The notes under the pieces: model-generated
What the model was told of the DNA's origin: nothing
Database searches by the model: none
What the model saw: the letters and a program-made list of their open reading frames with translations, nothing else
DNA from: Chryseobacterium turcicum
Lineage (GTDB): Bacteria > Bacteroidota > Bacteroidia > Flavobacteriales > Weeksellaceae
Assembly (NCBI RefSeq): GCF_021010565.1
Contig: NZ_JAJNAY010000001.1
Coordinates: 2,150,001 to 2,214,000 of the forward strand
Length of the DNA: 64,000 nt
Direction: 5' to 3'
In this document: piece after piece, positions 43,487 through 50,788 of the stretch
How the letters are laid out: the number at the start of each line of letters is the position of its first letter
How positions within the stretch are numbered: the first letter of the stretch is position 1
Position numbers and translations under genes: made by a program

Positions 43487-44500
43487 ATGAAATCACCAAA
43501 CAGTTTAGAAAAAAGAAGCCTTCGTGGGAAAACGGTCGTCGTTACCGGAGGAACCAGTGGCGTTGGAAGAGCAGCCGTTGAAGCTTTTGCTTTTGAAGGT
43601 TGCAACATCGTTATCGCAGCAAGAGGTCAGGAAGCTTTAGATGAAACATTAAAAATCTGCAAAGAATTAGGAGTAAATGCCATAGCAGTTTCCACAGATG
43701 TTTCGAAAGCAGAGGATGTAGAAAACCTTCTACAAACTGCTGTAAAAGAATTCGGACGAATTGATATCTGGGTAAATAATGCCGGAGTAATGGCAAGCGG
43801 AAAATTTGAAGAAATACCAATGGACCTTCATGAGCAGGTCGTTAAAACCAATCTCTTCGGATATATGCATGGAGCCTACTCGGTTTTACCACTTTTCAAA
43901 GAACAGAATGAAGGAATATTAATTAATAATATCTCGATTGGCGGATTTATGCCCGCTCCTTACAGCGCTGTTTATTCGGCAACAAAATTCGGAATCCGTG
44001 GGATGATGGAGTGTTTGCATGGTGAAATTTCAGATTATCCAGACATTCATATTGCGAATCTGTATCCGCAAATTCAGAGGTCAACGGGAAATATGCATTC
44101 GGCAAAGTTTTCAGGATTAGATTTTAAAATCCCTCCGTTTGCATCAGATCCAAGAGATACCGCAGACAAAATTGTACAATTAGCGAAAGAGCCACAGAAA
44201 GATTTATTTCCTGATATTAAATCGAAAGCATTGGTCAATTTATATGAAATGTTTCCAAAGGTAATTATCAATACCGCTTCCGCTGGAATGCGATTGATGA
44301 TGAAACTTAAAAACGGAGAACCTACTTCCGGAAATGTACTTAAACCTTCATCAGAACCCCATCGAATTTATGGGGCAACCATCTTACCCATACCCGGAAA
44401 GAAAACAAAAATAGCTTTGATTGCCGGATTAGGTTTAGGAATAGCTTTTATGTTATTGAAATCGAGAAAATCAAATGATGATATTTACCTAGATGATTAA
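43487..44500 (+). CDS. Short-chain dehydrogenase/reductase with C-terminal membrane anchor
   Basis: 337 residues. The Rossmann motif VTGGTSGVGRAAVEAF lies near 18-33, NNAGVMASG near 97, and the catalytic Ser-Tyr-Lys as SIGGF...YSAVYSATK near 140-165. The C terminus adds a hydrophobic helix (IALIAGLGLGIAFMLL) not found in basic SDRs, suggesting membrane attachment. The substrate is unknown. A terminator follows. Confidence 0.88.
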   Translation: MKSPNSLEKRSLRGKTVVVTGGTSGVGRAAVEAFAFEGCNIVIAARGQEALDETLKICKELGVNAIAVSTDVSKAEDVENLLQTAVKEFGRIDIWVNNAGVMASGKFEEIPMDLHEQVVKTNLFGYMHGAYSVLPLFKEQNEGILINNISIGGFMPAPYSAVYSATKFGIRGMMECLHGEISDYPDIHIANLYPQIQRSTGNMHSAKFSGLDFKIPPFASDPRDTADKIVQLAKEPQKDLFPDIKSKALVNLYEMFPKVIINTASAGMRLMMKLKNGEPTSGNVLKPSSEPHRIYGATILPIPGKKTKIALIAGLGLGIAFMLLKSRKSNDDIYLDD

Positions 44501-44512
44501 TGGTCAACTTCC

Positions 44513-44554
44513 GTCAGTTCGAGTAAAATTCTGAAAGAATTTGTATCGAGAACC
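44513..44554 (+). repeat. REP-like palindrome, TTCGAGT/ATCGAGAA family, copy 1
   Basis: GTCAGTTCGAG opens and GTATCGAGAACC closes, with AAATTCTGAAAGAATTT as a central hairpin. Two more copies follow at 44630 and 44684. It has the form of the dispersed REP-like elements of Flavobacteriia. Confidence 0.65.
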
Positions 44555-44567
44555 TTACTTGAAACCT

Positions 44568-44600
44568 AAAACGAGAATCTGTAAAAGATTCTCGTTTTTT
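44568..44600 (+). terminator. Intrinsic terminator of the SDR gene
   Basis: Stem AAACGAGAATC/GATTCTCGTTT with a TGTAAAA loop and T-run, between REP copies 1 and 2. Confidence 0.82.
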
Positions 44601-44629
44601 ATTGCTTAAATTTATTCGGAAAGCCGCCA

Positions 44630-44666
44630 CTTCGAGTAGCTTTTGCAAAAAAAGCGTATCGAGAAG
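44630..44666 (+). repeat. REP-like palindrome, TTCGAGT/ATCGAGAA family, copy 2
   Basis: Direct copy: CACTTCGAGTAGCTTTTGC, an A-run, then GCGTATCGAGAAG. The central stem differs in sequence from copy 1 but again pairs (GCTTTTGC with GC). Confidence 0.6.
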
Positions 44667-44683
44667 TTTATGCTTTTAAATTC

Positions 44684-44737
44684 GGTTCTCGATACATTTT
44701 TCTCCGCTTTTTGCTGCTAAAAAAACTTGAACTGACA
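44684..44737 (-). repeat. REP-like palindrome, TTCGAGT/ATCGAGAA family, copy 3 (inverted)
   Basis: Inverted copy: GGTTCTCGATACATTTTTC on the plus strand, ending AACTTGAACTGACA, the complement of the copy-1 opening TGTCAGTTC. Confidence 0.6.
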
Positions 44738-44754
44738 TTGGTTACCTTTATGTA

Positions 44755-44818
44755 GCCACCCTGTCAGAAATTCTTTGAATTTTCGCTACCCCTACAAAGG
44801 AGGGGAATTTTTTTTAAA
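44755..44818. repeat. REP-like element CCACCCTGTC...CCCCTACAAAGGAGGGG, overlapping the end of the DUF6261 gene
   Basis: CCACCCTGTC at the left and CCCCTACAAAGGAGGGG at the right, with GAAATTCTTTGAATTTTCG between. The final residues of the DUF6261 protein (KKNSPPL) and its stop codon lie in the right hairpin, so the C terminus was probably shaped by the insertion. Confidence 0.6.
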
Positions 44819-45517
44819 TTGCTGGATATTATTTTCGGGTTTATTTAATGTGGAATTTTTGGCTGCTTTTGCTAATTCATTAATATCTGCGTGCAACAGT
44901 TTCCAGTCTAAGACATCTTTCATCGCAGTGATAAGATTGATAAAAGATGTCAATATTTTTTCTAAATCTCTGCGAATTGCTGACGCAGTTTTCATCGTTC
45001 TGAGATTGGCATTGGCACTGGCCTGTTCTGAAAAAATCTGCTCGAAAGCTTCATGTTTAGATTTCATTTCATAAAAAGATGGTAATAGTAAAAGGGCATT
45101 TAGCTTTTGGATGTTTTCCGGAGTTTCAAGCTCTTCAATGAGCTTTTTCATCTGTGCGGTTTGGGAAGAGTAGCTCAGTTTGTCTAGATTGAGACTATAT
45201 GTTTTGAAAATTTCAAATATATCTTCAGCAAATTGATAGTTGGGCATTAAGACCATTTTTCTATATCCGTTCAGGAAATTTTTAAAGTTTCTAAACGAAA
45301 TATCTCGGTCTCTATCAGAATTTGCAACATCTGTTCCCCTACCACTGAATGTTTCTTTGGTGTAAACATCATCATAATCTGCATACGTTGTTTTGAGTTC
45401 TATAAGCAGCGGATGATTGGTAATAACGCCATATGTACCAGAATCTGAAGTGTTAATAATACGTTGAGTGAGCGTAGCCAAGTCTTTTGTGCTCAGCCTT
45501 GTTAAAGCAATTTTCAT
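44792..45517 (-). CDS. DUF6261 family protein
   Basis: 241 residues from the ATG at 45517 (MKIALTRLSTKDLATLTQRI); an in-frame ATG at 45559 adds 14 residues. Almost wholly helical and soluble. Recognisable family features are the TNHPLLIELKTTYADYDDVYTKETFSG start and the charged VANSDRDRDISFRNFKNFLNGY segment near residue 65-90. The function is unknown. Its 3' end runs into a REP-like element and its upstream side carries a 41-bp-period hairpin array. The family call is from memory of the pattern, moderate confidence. Confidence 0.65.
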   Translation of the reverse strand: MKIALTRLSTKDLATLTQRIINTSDSGTYGVITNHPLLIELKTTYADYDDVYTKETFSGRGTDVANSDRDRDISFRNFKNFLNGYRKMVLMPNYQFAEDIFEIFKTYSLNLDKLSYSSQTAQMKKLIEELETPENIQKLNALLLLPSFYEMKSKHEAFEQIFSEQASANANLRTMKTASAIRRDLEKILTSFINLITAMKDVLDWKLLHADINELAKAAKNSTLNKPENNIQQFKKNSPPL

Positions 45518-45598
45518 AATCAAGTGTGTTTTTGTTAAAAAATTATTTAAATATTTCAAGTATGAAGATACTCATTTTTTCATTCAGTAAAAACGATG

Positions 45599-45803
45599 GG
45601 TTTAAACTTTTCGTAGCAATACGAAGCGTTTAAACTTTCGGTTTGAATATTCTGTAGATGTACAGAGTATTTAATCTGACGGTTTAGAGATTCTGTAAAG
45701 GTACGGAGCGCTTAATCTTTGGGTTTGGACTTTCTGTAGATGAAGGTTTTGTTTAAACTAATAGTTTATGTTTTCTCAAGGGACTTGAGAGGTTAAATAT
45801 GTT
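45599..45803. repeat. Array of five 41-bp units, each holding a hairpin
   Basis: Units start at 45599, 45640, 45681, 45722 and 45763, each with GGTTT or AGTTT. In every unit an inner stem begins at offset 11: TTCGTA/TACGAA, TCTGTA/TACAGA, TCTGTA/TACGGA, CTTTC/GAAGG, TCTCAAG/CTTGAGA. Unit identity is low but pairing is kept. Outer arms also pair in units 1, 2 and 4 (GTTTAAAC/GTTTAAAC, TTGAATA/TATTTAA, GTTTGGAC/GTTTAAAC). The mismatches I counted in the paired arms read G.T on the plus strand. It lies 82 bases upstream of the DUF6261 start. Confidence 0.75.
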
Positions 45804-45838
45804 AGTAGAGATAATGATTTGAAATTAATCTTTAGTAT

Positions 45839-45888
45839 TGAGCACGAGGAGACGCTCACACCAGTATCAAAGACAGCTTCCAACTCGT
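45839..45888. repeat. GC-richer REP-like segment beside the hairpin array
   Basis: GAGCACGAGGAGACGCTCAC and the following CCAGTATCAAAGACAGC stand out from AT-rich surroundings. On the minus strand GAGCGTC...GTGCTC can pair. It looks like a copy of a dispersed palindrome, but only one copy is in the window. Confidence 0.4.
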
Positions 45889-45908
45889 ATTTCTTATGTA
45901 GTAATAAC

Positions 45909-45936
45909 AAAAAAACCTGCTGTTGAGCAGGTTTTT
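45909..45936 (-). terminator. Intrinsic terminator of the sugar transporter gene
   Basis: Stem AAAAACCTGC/GCAGGTTTTT with loop TGTTGA, 21 bases beyond the transporter stop codon, T-run on the minus strand. Confidence 0.85.
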
Positions 45937-45957
45937 CCATATATAAAAGTAAAACTA

Positions 45958-47385
45958 TTAATGTCCAGATTTCGCATCAGCATCCTGCTTCACATGGCTT
46001 AAATATTTAGTACAATACGCACCAAAAATTAAAATCGCCACATAACAGAACACCGGAATAATAAATGATTGCTGTACTCCGAAAATATCAGCCAAATACC
46101 CCTGGAAAATAGGAACAATAGCACCACCTAAAATAGCCATTACGACTAATGAAGAACCTTGGCTTGTGTATTTTCCTAATCCTGAAATGGCCAATGTGTA
46201 AATATTAGAGAACATAATCGAGTTGAAAATTCCTATTCCTAAAATGCTGTACATTGCCATTTCACCGTGATTTACCATTGCTGAAATCAATAATATTACG
46301 TTGATTCCTGCAAAGATAGATAAGGTTCTTGCCGGAGCAGATTTCCCTACAAAGAATGCTACAAAATTTAAAGCAATAAACACTAAGAAGAAACTCATTT
46401 GTGAGAACGTAAGGTCAACAATACTGAATATCACAAGGAAAACCGCTGCTGCAGCGCCCAACATATATAATGCTTTCTTCTCTTGACTGATAGAATGATT
46501 TAATGAAATTGCGCCTAAGAAACGTCCAATCATTGCACCTCCCCAATACATTGAAAGGTAGTTTTTGCTTACGACTTCAGAAAGATTCATAATCTGAGGT
46601 TGTTCTAAAAAGCTGATGATAAAACTTCCTACCGCTACTTCCCCACCTACATAACAGAACATGGCAAAAACACCAAACTTTAAGTGATTGAATTTAAAAG
46701 CACCAAAACCTTTTTCAATTTCCTCTTCCGCTGTTTGGAAAGATGGTAATTTCACTCTTGAAATTAATAAAGCGACCAACAATAAAATTCCTGCAAAGAT
46801 TAAATAAGGAATTCTTGTTGCTACAGCAGAGAATGAACCGTCTGCTGAAGAGAAGAATTCAAAAATTAAATGTCCGCCCAACACTGGAGCAATTGTTGTT
46901 CCGAATGCATTGAAGGCCTGCGTCATATTCAGTCGGCTTGATGCAGAATCTTCAGAACCTAAAAGTGAAACGTAAGCGTTTGCGGTAATTTGAAGAACCG
47001 TAAATCCTAATCCAAGAACGAATAATGCGCCTAAAAACAATCCGTAAGAAGAAAATGTTGCTGCCGGATAAAATAAAATGCATCCAAATGCCGCTAGAAA
47101 AATTCCAAAAAGAATTCCTTTTTTATAGCCTACTTTGTTGATGGGGTCTCCGCTTGATGTGGAAACCAGAAAATAAATTAATGAACCTATAAAATAAGCT
47201 CCAAAGAAACAAAACTGTACCAACATCGATTCGAAAAAGGTAAGTTTAAACAGCTGTTTCAGGTATGGGATAAGGATATCATTCATACAGGTGATGAATC
47301 CCCACATAAAAAATAAAAGGGTAATGGTAATCAAAGGAATGGTATAATTCCTTTTTGATTGTACTTCATTATCTATCATATACAT
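45958..47385 (-). CDS. Sugar MFS transporter, FucP-like (glucose/galactose or fucose proton symporter)
   Basis: 475 residues with 12 hydrophobic helices. FucP-family marks: LLFFMWGFITCMNDILIPYLKQLFKLTFFESMLVQFCFFGAYF-type start (helices 1-2), NAFGTTIAPVLGGHLIF near 160, and the later FVGGEVAVGSFIISFL-like helix. It imports a hexose or deoxyhexose with protons. It is divergent from the Nudix-wHTH regulator, the arrangement expected for sugar-responsive control. A start at 47379 (MIDNEVQS) is equally possible. Confidence 0.88.
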   Translation of the reverse strand: MYMIDNEVQSKRNYTIPLITITLLFFMWGFITCMNDILIPYLKQLFKLTFFESMLVQFCFFGAYFIGSLIYFLVSTSSGDPINKVGYKKGILFGIFLAAFGCILFYPAATFSSYGLFLGALFVLGLGFTVLQITANAYVSLLGSEDSASSRLNMTQAFNAFGTTIAPVLGGHLIFEFFSSADGSFSAVATRIPYLIFAGILLLVALLISRVKLPSFQTAEEEIEKGFGAFKFNHLKFGVFAMFCYVGGEVAVGSFIISFLEQPQIMNLSEVVSKNYLSMYWGGAMIGRFLGAISLNHSISQEKKALYMLGAAAAVFLVIFSIVDLTFSQMSFFLVFIALNFVAFFVGKSAPARTLSIFAGINVILLISAMVNHGEMAMYSILGIGIFNSIMFSNIYTLAISGLGKYTSQGSSLVVMAILGGAIVPIFQGYLADIFGVQQSFIIPVFCYVAILIFGAYCTKYLSHVKQDADAKSGH

Positions 47386-47641
47386 TAAAATTAAAGGGCT
47401 AAGATAATCTCTTTTGTTGGTAATCTCTTAATTTGAGACAATAAATTTGATGTAAAGGGGCAATATTTTGGTAAAAAGGAATAATAATTCAATTAATTTC
47501 TAAAACTTTTTTTATTGAGAAATGCAGTCAAGAGAAACGATGGCGTTTACTTTTAAAATTTATTTGTGATAAAAATTAAGTTAAAAAATCCTAAAAATGG
47601 TTTCAAGTCCTCATTAATAGGTGAGTTTTAGATTTTAATGT

Positions 47642-47669
47642 TAAATTTGTGAAATTAAGTATTCACAAA
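47642..47669 (+). promoter_or_regulatory. -7 box with overlapping palindromic operator for the NrtR-like gene
   Basis: TAAATTTG (47642-47649) is followed by the perfect 8-bp inverted repeat TTTGTGAA (47646-47653) and TTCACAAA (47662-47669), spacer 8. The palindrome overlaps the promoter box and lies 7 nt before the ATG at 47676, a good position for self-repression. Confidence 0.55.
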
Positions 47670-47675
47670 AATTTT

Positions 47676-48425
47676 ATGGATTCACAACAACAATTTTTAA
47701 AGAAATCTGAGGAGGCAAAAGACCTTTTTCTTCCACACCTTTCTGCAGACCCTGTAGTTTTTGGTTTTGACCAAAGTGAATTGAAGGTGCTTCTTCTTCA
47801 GATGACCTATCGCAAACAATGGCTTTTACCGGGCGGTTATGTGAAAAAAGAGGAAGATTTGGATGATGCCGCCAAACGGGTTTTAAAAGAAAGAGCAGGA
47901 ATTTCAGATGTTTATTTGGAAGAGTTTGCTGTTTTTGGTAAAAATAAAAGAAGCGAATTTTATTTTGAAGATTTCGATGATTCTCTATGGCAGAAGCAGC
48001 GTTTCGTGTCTATAGGGTATTATGCTTTATACAATCCGGATAATGCAAATCTTATTGTAGATGAGCTTAGTGAAAAATGTGAATGGGTGTATCTAAGCAA
48101 GCTCAACGAAATTGAATTGGCAATGGATCACCGTGAAATTATAGAAAAAGCCTTGTTGACTTTACGCGAAAGAATTTCATATAAACCAATCGGTTATAAT
48201 CTGTTACCCGAGAAATTTACCCTTTCAGAATTACAGAAATTATACGAAACAATTCTTGGAAAAGAGCTTAACCGCGGAAATTTTTACAGAAAAATAAAAA
48301 ATCTTGAGATTCTCAGAAAATTAAATGAGCAACGTCGTGGCGGAGCTCACAAATCTCCCGACCTCTACTCTTTTGACGAAGAAAATTATAAAAAAGCCTT
48401 AGAAAACGGGCTAAATAATTGGTAA
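47676..48425 (+). CDS. NrtR/AraR-like transcriptional regulator (Nudix-like domain plus winged helix)
   Basis: 249 residues from the ATG at 47676. Residues 15-140 are a Nudix-like fold (VVFGFDQSELKVLLLQMTYRKQWLLPGG), but the Nudix box reads RVLKERAGI where active enzymes have REUxEExGU, so two catalytic glutamates are gone. Residues 165-245 form a winged helix (FTLSELQKLYETILGKELNRGNFYRKIKNLEIL). In Bacteroidetes such proteins act as sugar sensors (AraR). The neighbouring transporter suggests it controls sugar uptake. A GTG at 47649 lies in the promoter box and is rejected. Confidence 0.87.
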   Translation: MDSQQQFLKKSEEAKDLFLPHLSADPVVFGFDQSELKVLLLQMTYRKQWLLPGGYVKKEEDLDDAAKRVLKERAGISDVYLEEFAVFGKNKRSEFYFEDFDDSLWQKQRFVSIGYYALYNPDNANLIVDELSEKCEWVYLSKLNEIELAMDHREIIEKALLTLRERISYKPIGYNLLPEKFTLSELQKLYETILGKELNRGNFYRKIKNLEILRKLNEQRRGGAHKSPDLYSFDEENYKKALENGLNNW

Positions 48426-48436
48426 ACTTTTTATTA

Positions 48437-48590
48437 AACCACAAAAGGCACAAAAGATTTAGATTAAAGCTTATTTTAAAATGAAAAAAGAACGCATAAG
48501 TTTTCAAAAATCTTTGATTTTTATTCTTTTAATAGCTTTGAATATCTAATTATATACATTTAAAATATCTTTTGACTTTTTTGCGGTTAG
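48437..48590. mobile_element. MITE-like element, copy B
   Basis: Left end AACCACAAAAGGCACAAAAG (48437 onward) and right end CTTTTGACTTTTTTGCGGTT (48568-48588) are imperfect inverted repeats of the same kind as copies A and C. The interior has no gene. Confidence 0.55.
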
Positions 48591-48621
48591 ACAAAAATTA
48601 GTTTAAACAGCTTTAGTAATA

Positions 48622-48652
48622 AAAAAATCCTGAGTGAATCAGGATTTTTATT
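48622..48652 (+). terminator. Intrinsic terminator after the NrtR-like gene
   Basis: Stem AAAAATCCTGA/TCAGGATTTTT with a GTGAA loop. It follows the MITE-like insert, so the insert separates the gene from its terminator. Confidence 0.78.
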
Positions 48653-48674
48653 TTTTGTATTCAATTATATTTTT

Positions 48675-48717
48675 ATAACAATTAACAATTAACAATTAAC
48701 AATTAACAATTAACAAT
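48675..48717. repeat. Heptamer tandem array (TAACAAT) x6
   Basis: Six head-to-tail copies of TAACAAT end one base before the stop codon of the acetyltransferase gene. A pure short repeat of this kind can change length by slippage. Confidence 0.75.
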
Positions 48718-49344
48718 TTATAAGCTTAATTGTCTCTGAAATTCTTCAATATATTTTGCCAAATGAAGCCCATCTGCCAATCCGTGATGTGCCTCGATTG
48801 AAACAGGAAGATACTTCTTACCTTCACGAATGCTGAATTTTCCAAATGCAATCTTTGGTATAGATTCTTTAGGGTCAAAATTTGTCGGATGCAAAATGGT
48901 AGTAAATGAGTTCCAAGGGATTGTAGTATGTCTAATGTGATTAATGGGTAAGACATCGTTGCTTATTCCTAAACCTGTAGAATTTTGTACAGATTTAATT
49001 TCTTCTTGAAGTCTTTTGTTAAAAGTTTCAAAGTCTTGAGAATAGTGAAAAAATGAAAACCCAAATGTTCCGTCTGCTCTTCCAATTGTGCCTCCTACAT
49101 GTACCTCATCATACAAAATCACTTGCCCGTCAACAATTCTGAGTTTTAATTCATCCACAGTATTTATTGCCACCATTGATTTATAAAGATAAATAGCATA
49201 AAAAGAATGACCTTCTTTTTTGGCTTTATCATAAGCTTTCGTGCAGTCTACCTCCGTTGTAAAGCCAAAATACGGGCTTTTCATTTTAGAAAAAAACTCA
49301 AAATGCTCTTTTCTGTTCCAACTTTCTACATCTATAACTTTCAT
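48718..49344 (-). CDS. Chloramphenicol acetyltransferase-like (CAT) protein
   Basis: 208 residues of the CAT fold. The catalytic His lies in IEAHHGLADGLHLAKYI (HHxxxDG) near residue 183. NRKEHFEFFSKMKSPYFGFTTEVDCTKAYDKAKKEG and PWNSFTTILHP are further family parts. Chromosomal CAT-like genes in this group can confer chloramphenicol acetylation, but resistance is not shown by sequence. The 3' end abuts a heptamer repeat array. Confidence 0.85.
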   Translation of the reverse strand: MKVIDVESWNRKEHFEFFSKMKSPYFGFTTEVDCTKAYDKAKKEGHSFYAIYLYKSMVAINTVDELKLRIVDGQVILYDEVHVGGTIGRADGTFGFSFFHYSQDFETFNKRLQEEIKSVQNSTGLGISNDVLPINHIRHTTIPWNSFTTILHPTNFDPKESIPKIAFGKFSIREGKKYLPVSIEAHHGLADGLHLAKYIEEFQRQLSL

Positions 49345-49524
49345 TGATTTATTTTTTGCAAATTTCCGTAAGATTTATTAAATGTTGACTGATTAAATAG
49401 AGAAATTTTATTTTTTTAATTATCCTATAGAAGATAGTGTGTAGAGCAATTTGCAGAAAAGTCTTGAAAAGAAATAATTTGGTTAGGTTTTTGAATATTC
49501 AGAAATACACTAATCATCACGCTC

Positions 49525-50532
49525 TTGAAACTCATTACATTCACAAACAAAGGTATTTACTGTCCGCAAGGGAAATTCTATATTGACCCTTGGCGACCCG
49601 TAGATTTTGCGGTCATCACCCACGGTCACGCCGACCATGCAAGATGGGGAATGAAAAAATATCTTTGTCATCATTTTACAAAACCTATTTTAAAGAAAAG
49701 AATTGCCGAAGACATCGAATGTCAGACTTTACAGTATGGTGAAGTTTTAGATATCAATGGTGTAAAACTTTCGCTTCATCCTGCAGGTCATATTATTGGT
49801 TCAGCACAGGTTTGTCTGGAATATAAAGGTTATGTAAGTGTGGTTTCTGGAGATTATAAAATTCAGGATGATAGTTTAAGCACGCCTTTTGAAGTGGTAA
49901 AATGCAATGAATTTGTTACCGAAAGCACTTTCGGACTTCCGATTTACAATTGGCTGGAAGTGGATGATTTGAATAAAAAAATGCAAAATTGGGTTTTACG
50001 AAATCAGGAAAATCAAAAAACTTCCGTGTTCATTGGTTATTCATTGGGGAAAGCACAGCGAATTATGAAAGCCGTTGAAGGAATGGGAAAAATCCACGTC
50101 CACTACTCCATTGGTAAACTTAATCAGGCTTTTGAAGAAGTTGGAATTGTGCTTCCAGAGTATGAAATTCCTGATTTTCGGGAAAATATCAAACACGTTG
50201 CGGGCGATATTGTTATTGTTCCTCCGGCTTTATTAGACAGCAATGTCATTAAAAAAATTCCGGATGCGGCTATGGCAATTTGCTCAGGCTGGATGCAGGT
50301 TCGTGGTGCCAGAAGATGGCGAAGTATGGATGCTGGTTTTCCGATGAGCGACCATGCCGATTGGAAAGGTTTATTACAGGCTATAAAAGCCACAGAAGCT
50401 GAAATCGTTCACGTGACGCACGGACAAACTGAAGTTTTTTCTAAATACTTAAATGAAATAGGAATTAAATCTGATGTTGTGGAAACACTTTATGGAGATG
50501 ATGACGAAGACGAAACTGATAAAAAAAATTGA
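49525..50532 (+). CDS. Ligase-associated DNA exonuclease (MBL/beta-CASP-like)
   Basis: 335 residues, TTG start (MKLITFTNKGIYCPQGKFYIDPWRPVDFAVITHGHADHARWG). Metal-binding HGHADH near 32, AGHIIGSAQV near 93 and SGDYKIQ near 110 place it with mRNA-3'-end-processing-like MBL nucleases. In the ligase cassette this protein is named ligase-associated DNA exonuclease. MSDHADW and VHVTHGQTEVF near the end are further metal motifs. First gene of a four-gene repair cassette. Confidence 0.92.
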   Translation: MKLITFTNKGIYCPQGKFYIDPWRPVDFAVITHGHADHARWGMKKYLCHHFTKPILKKRIAEDIECQTLQYGEVLDINGVKLSLHPAGHIIGSAQVCLEYKGYVSVVSGDYKIQDDSLSTPFEVVKCNEFVTESTFGLPIYNWLEVDDLNKKMQNWVLRNQENQKTSVFIGYSLGKAQRIMKAVEGMGKIHVHYSIGKLNQAFEEVGIVLPEYEIPDFRENIKHVAGDIVIVPPALLDSNVIKKIPDAAMAICSGWMQVRGARRWRSMDAGFPMSDHADWKGLLQAIKATEAEIVHVTHGQTEVFSKYLNEIGIKSDVVETLYGDDDEDETDKKN

Positions 50533-50557
50533 AAATTAAAATTTTGACACTATAAAA

Positions 50558-50760
50558 AAGCTCCGTAGGAGCGACATATTTGTAGAAAATAATCGCAATA
50601 ACGCATTTTAAGCTCCGTAGGAGCGACACTTTTACAGGGAATTGCTCGCAGCCCGGCTTGAACGGAGCTCTTTTTTTATTTGTTACTTTCGGCTACGCTC
50701 AGGCAACAAATAAAAAAAAGCGGGAGTGGAAGACGGAAATAGCTGCCCAAATTATTGAAA
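50558..50760. repeat. Composite REP-like cluster (two GCTCCGTAGGAGC hairpins plus a 15-bp inverted repeat)
   Basis: AAGCTCCGTAGGAGCGACA occurs at 50569-50587 and again at 50609-50627 (approximate). An exact 15-bp inverted repeat (50670-50684 with 50705-50719, CTTTTTTTATTTGTT) follows, then GCGGGAGTGGAAGACGG and GAAATAGCTGCCC. The mosaic looks like several dispersed elements stacked between exonuclease and ligase genes. The hairpin with T-run may end transcription. Confidence 0.65.
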
Positions 50761-50788
50761 TCATATTCTGAAACATCATTGATAATTT

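Noticed and set aside
45599..45803. CRISPR array
   Set aside because: Units are degenerate throughout, with no constant repeat and variable spacer, and there are no cas genes.
47649..47675. GTG start of the NrtR-like gene
   Set aside because: Overlaps the -7 promoter box; the ATG at 47676 fits the family.
48718..49344. Acquired resistance cassette around the CAT-like gene
   Set aside because: No mobile-element genes flank it and its composition matches the surroundings; looks like a resident gene.
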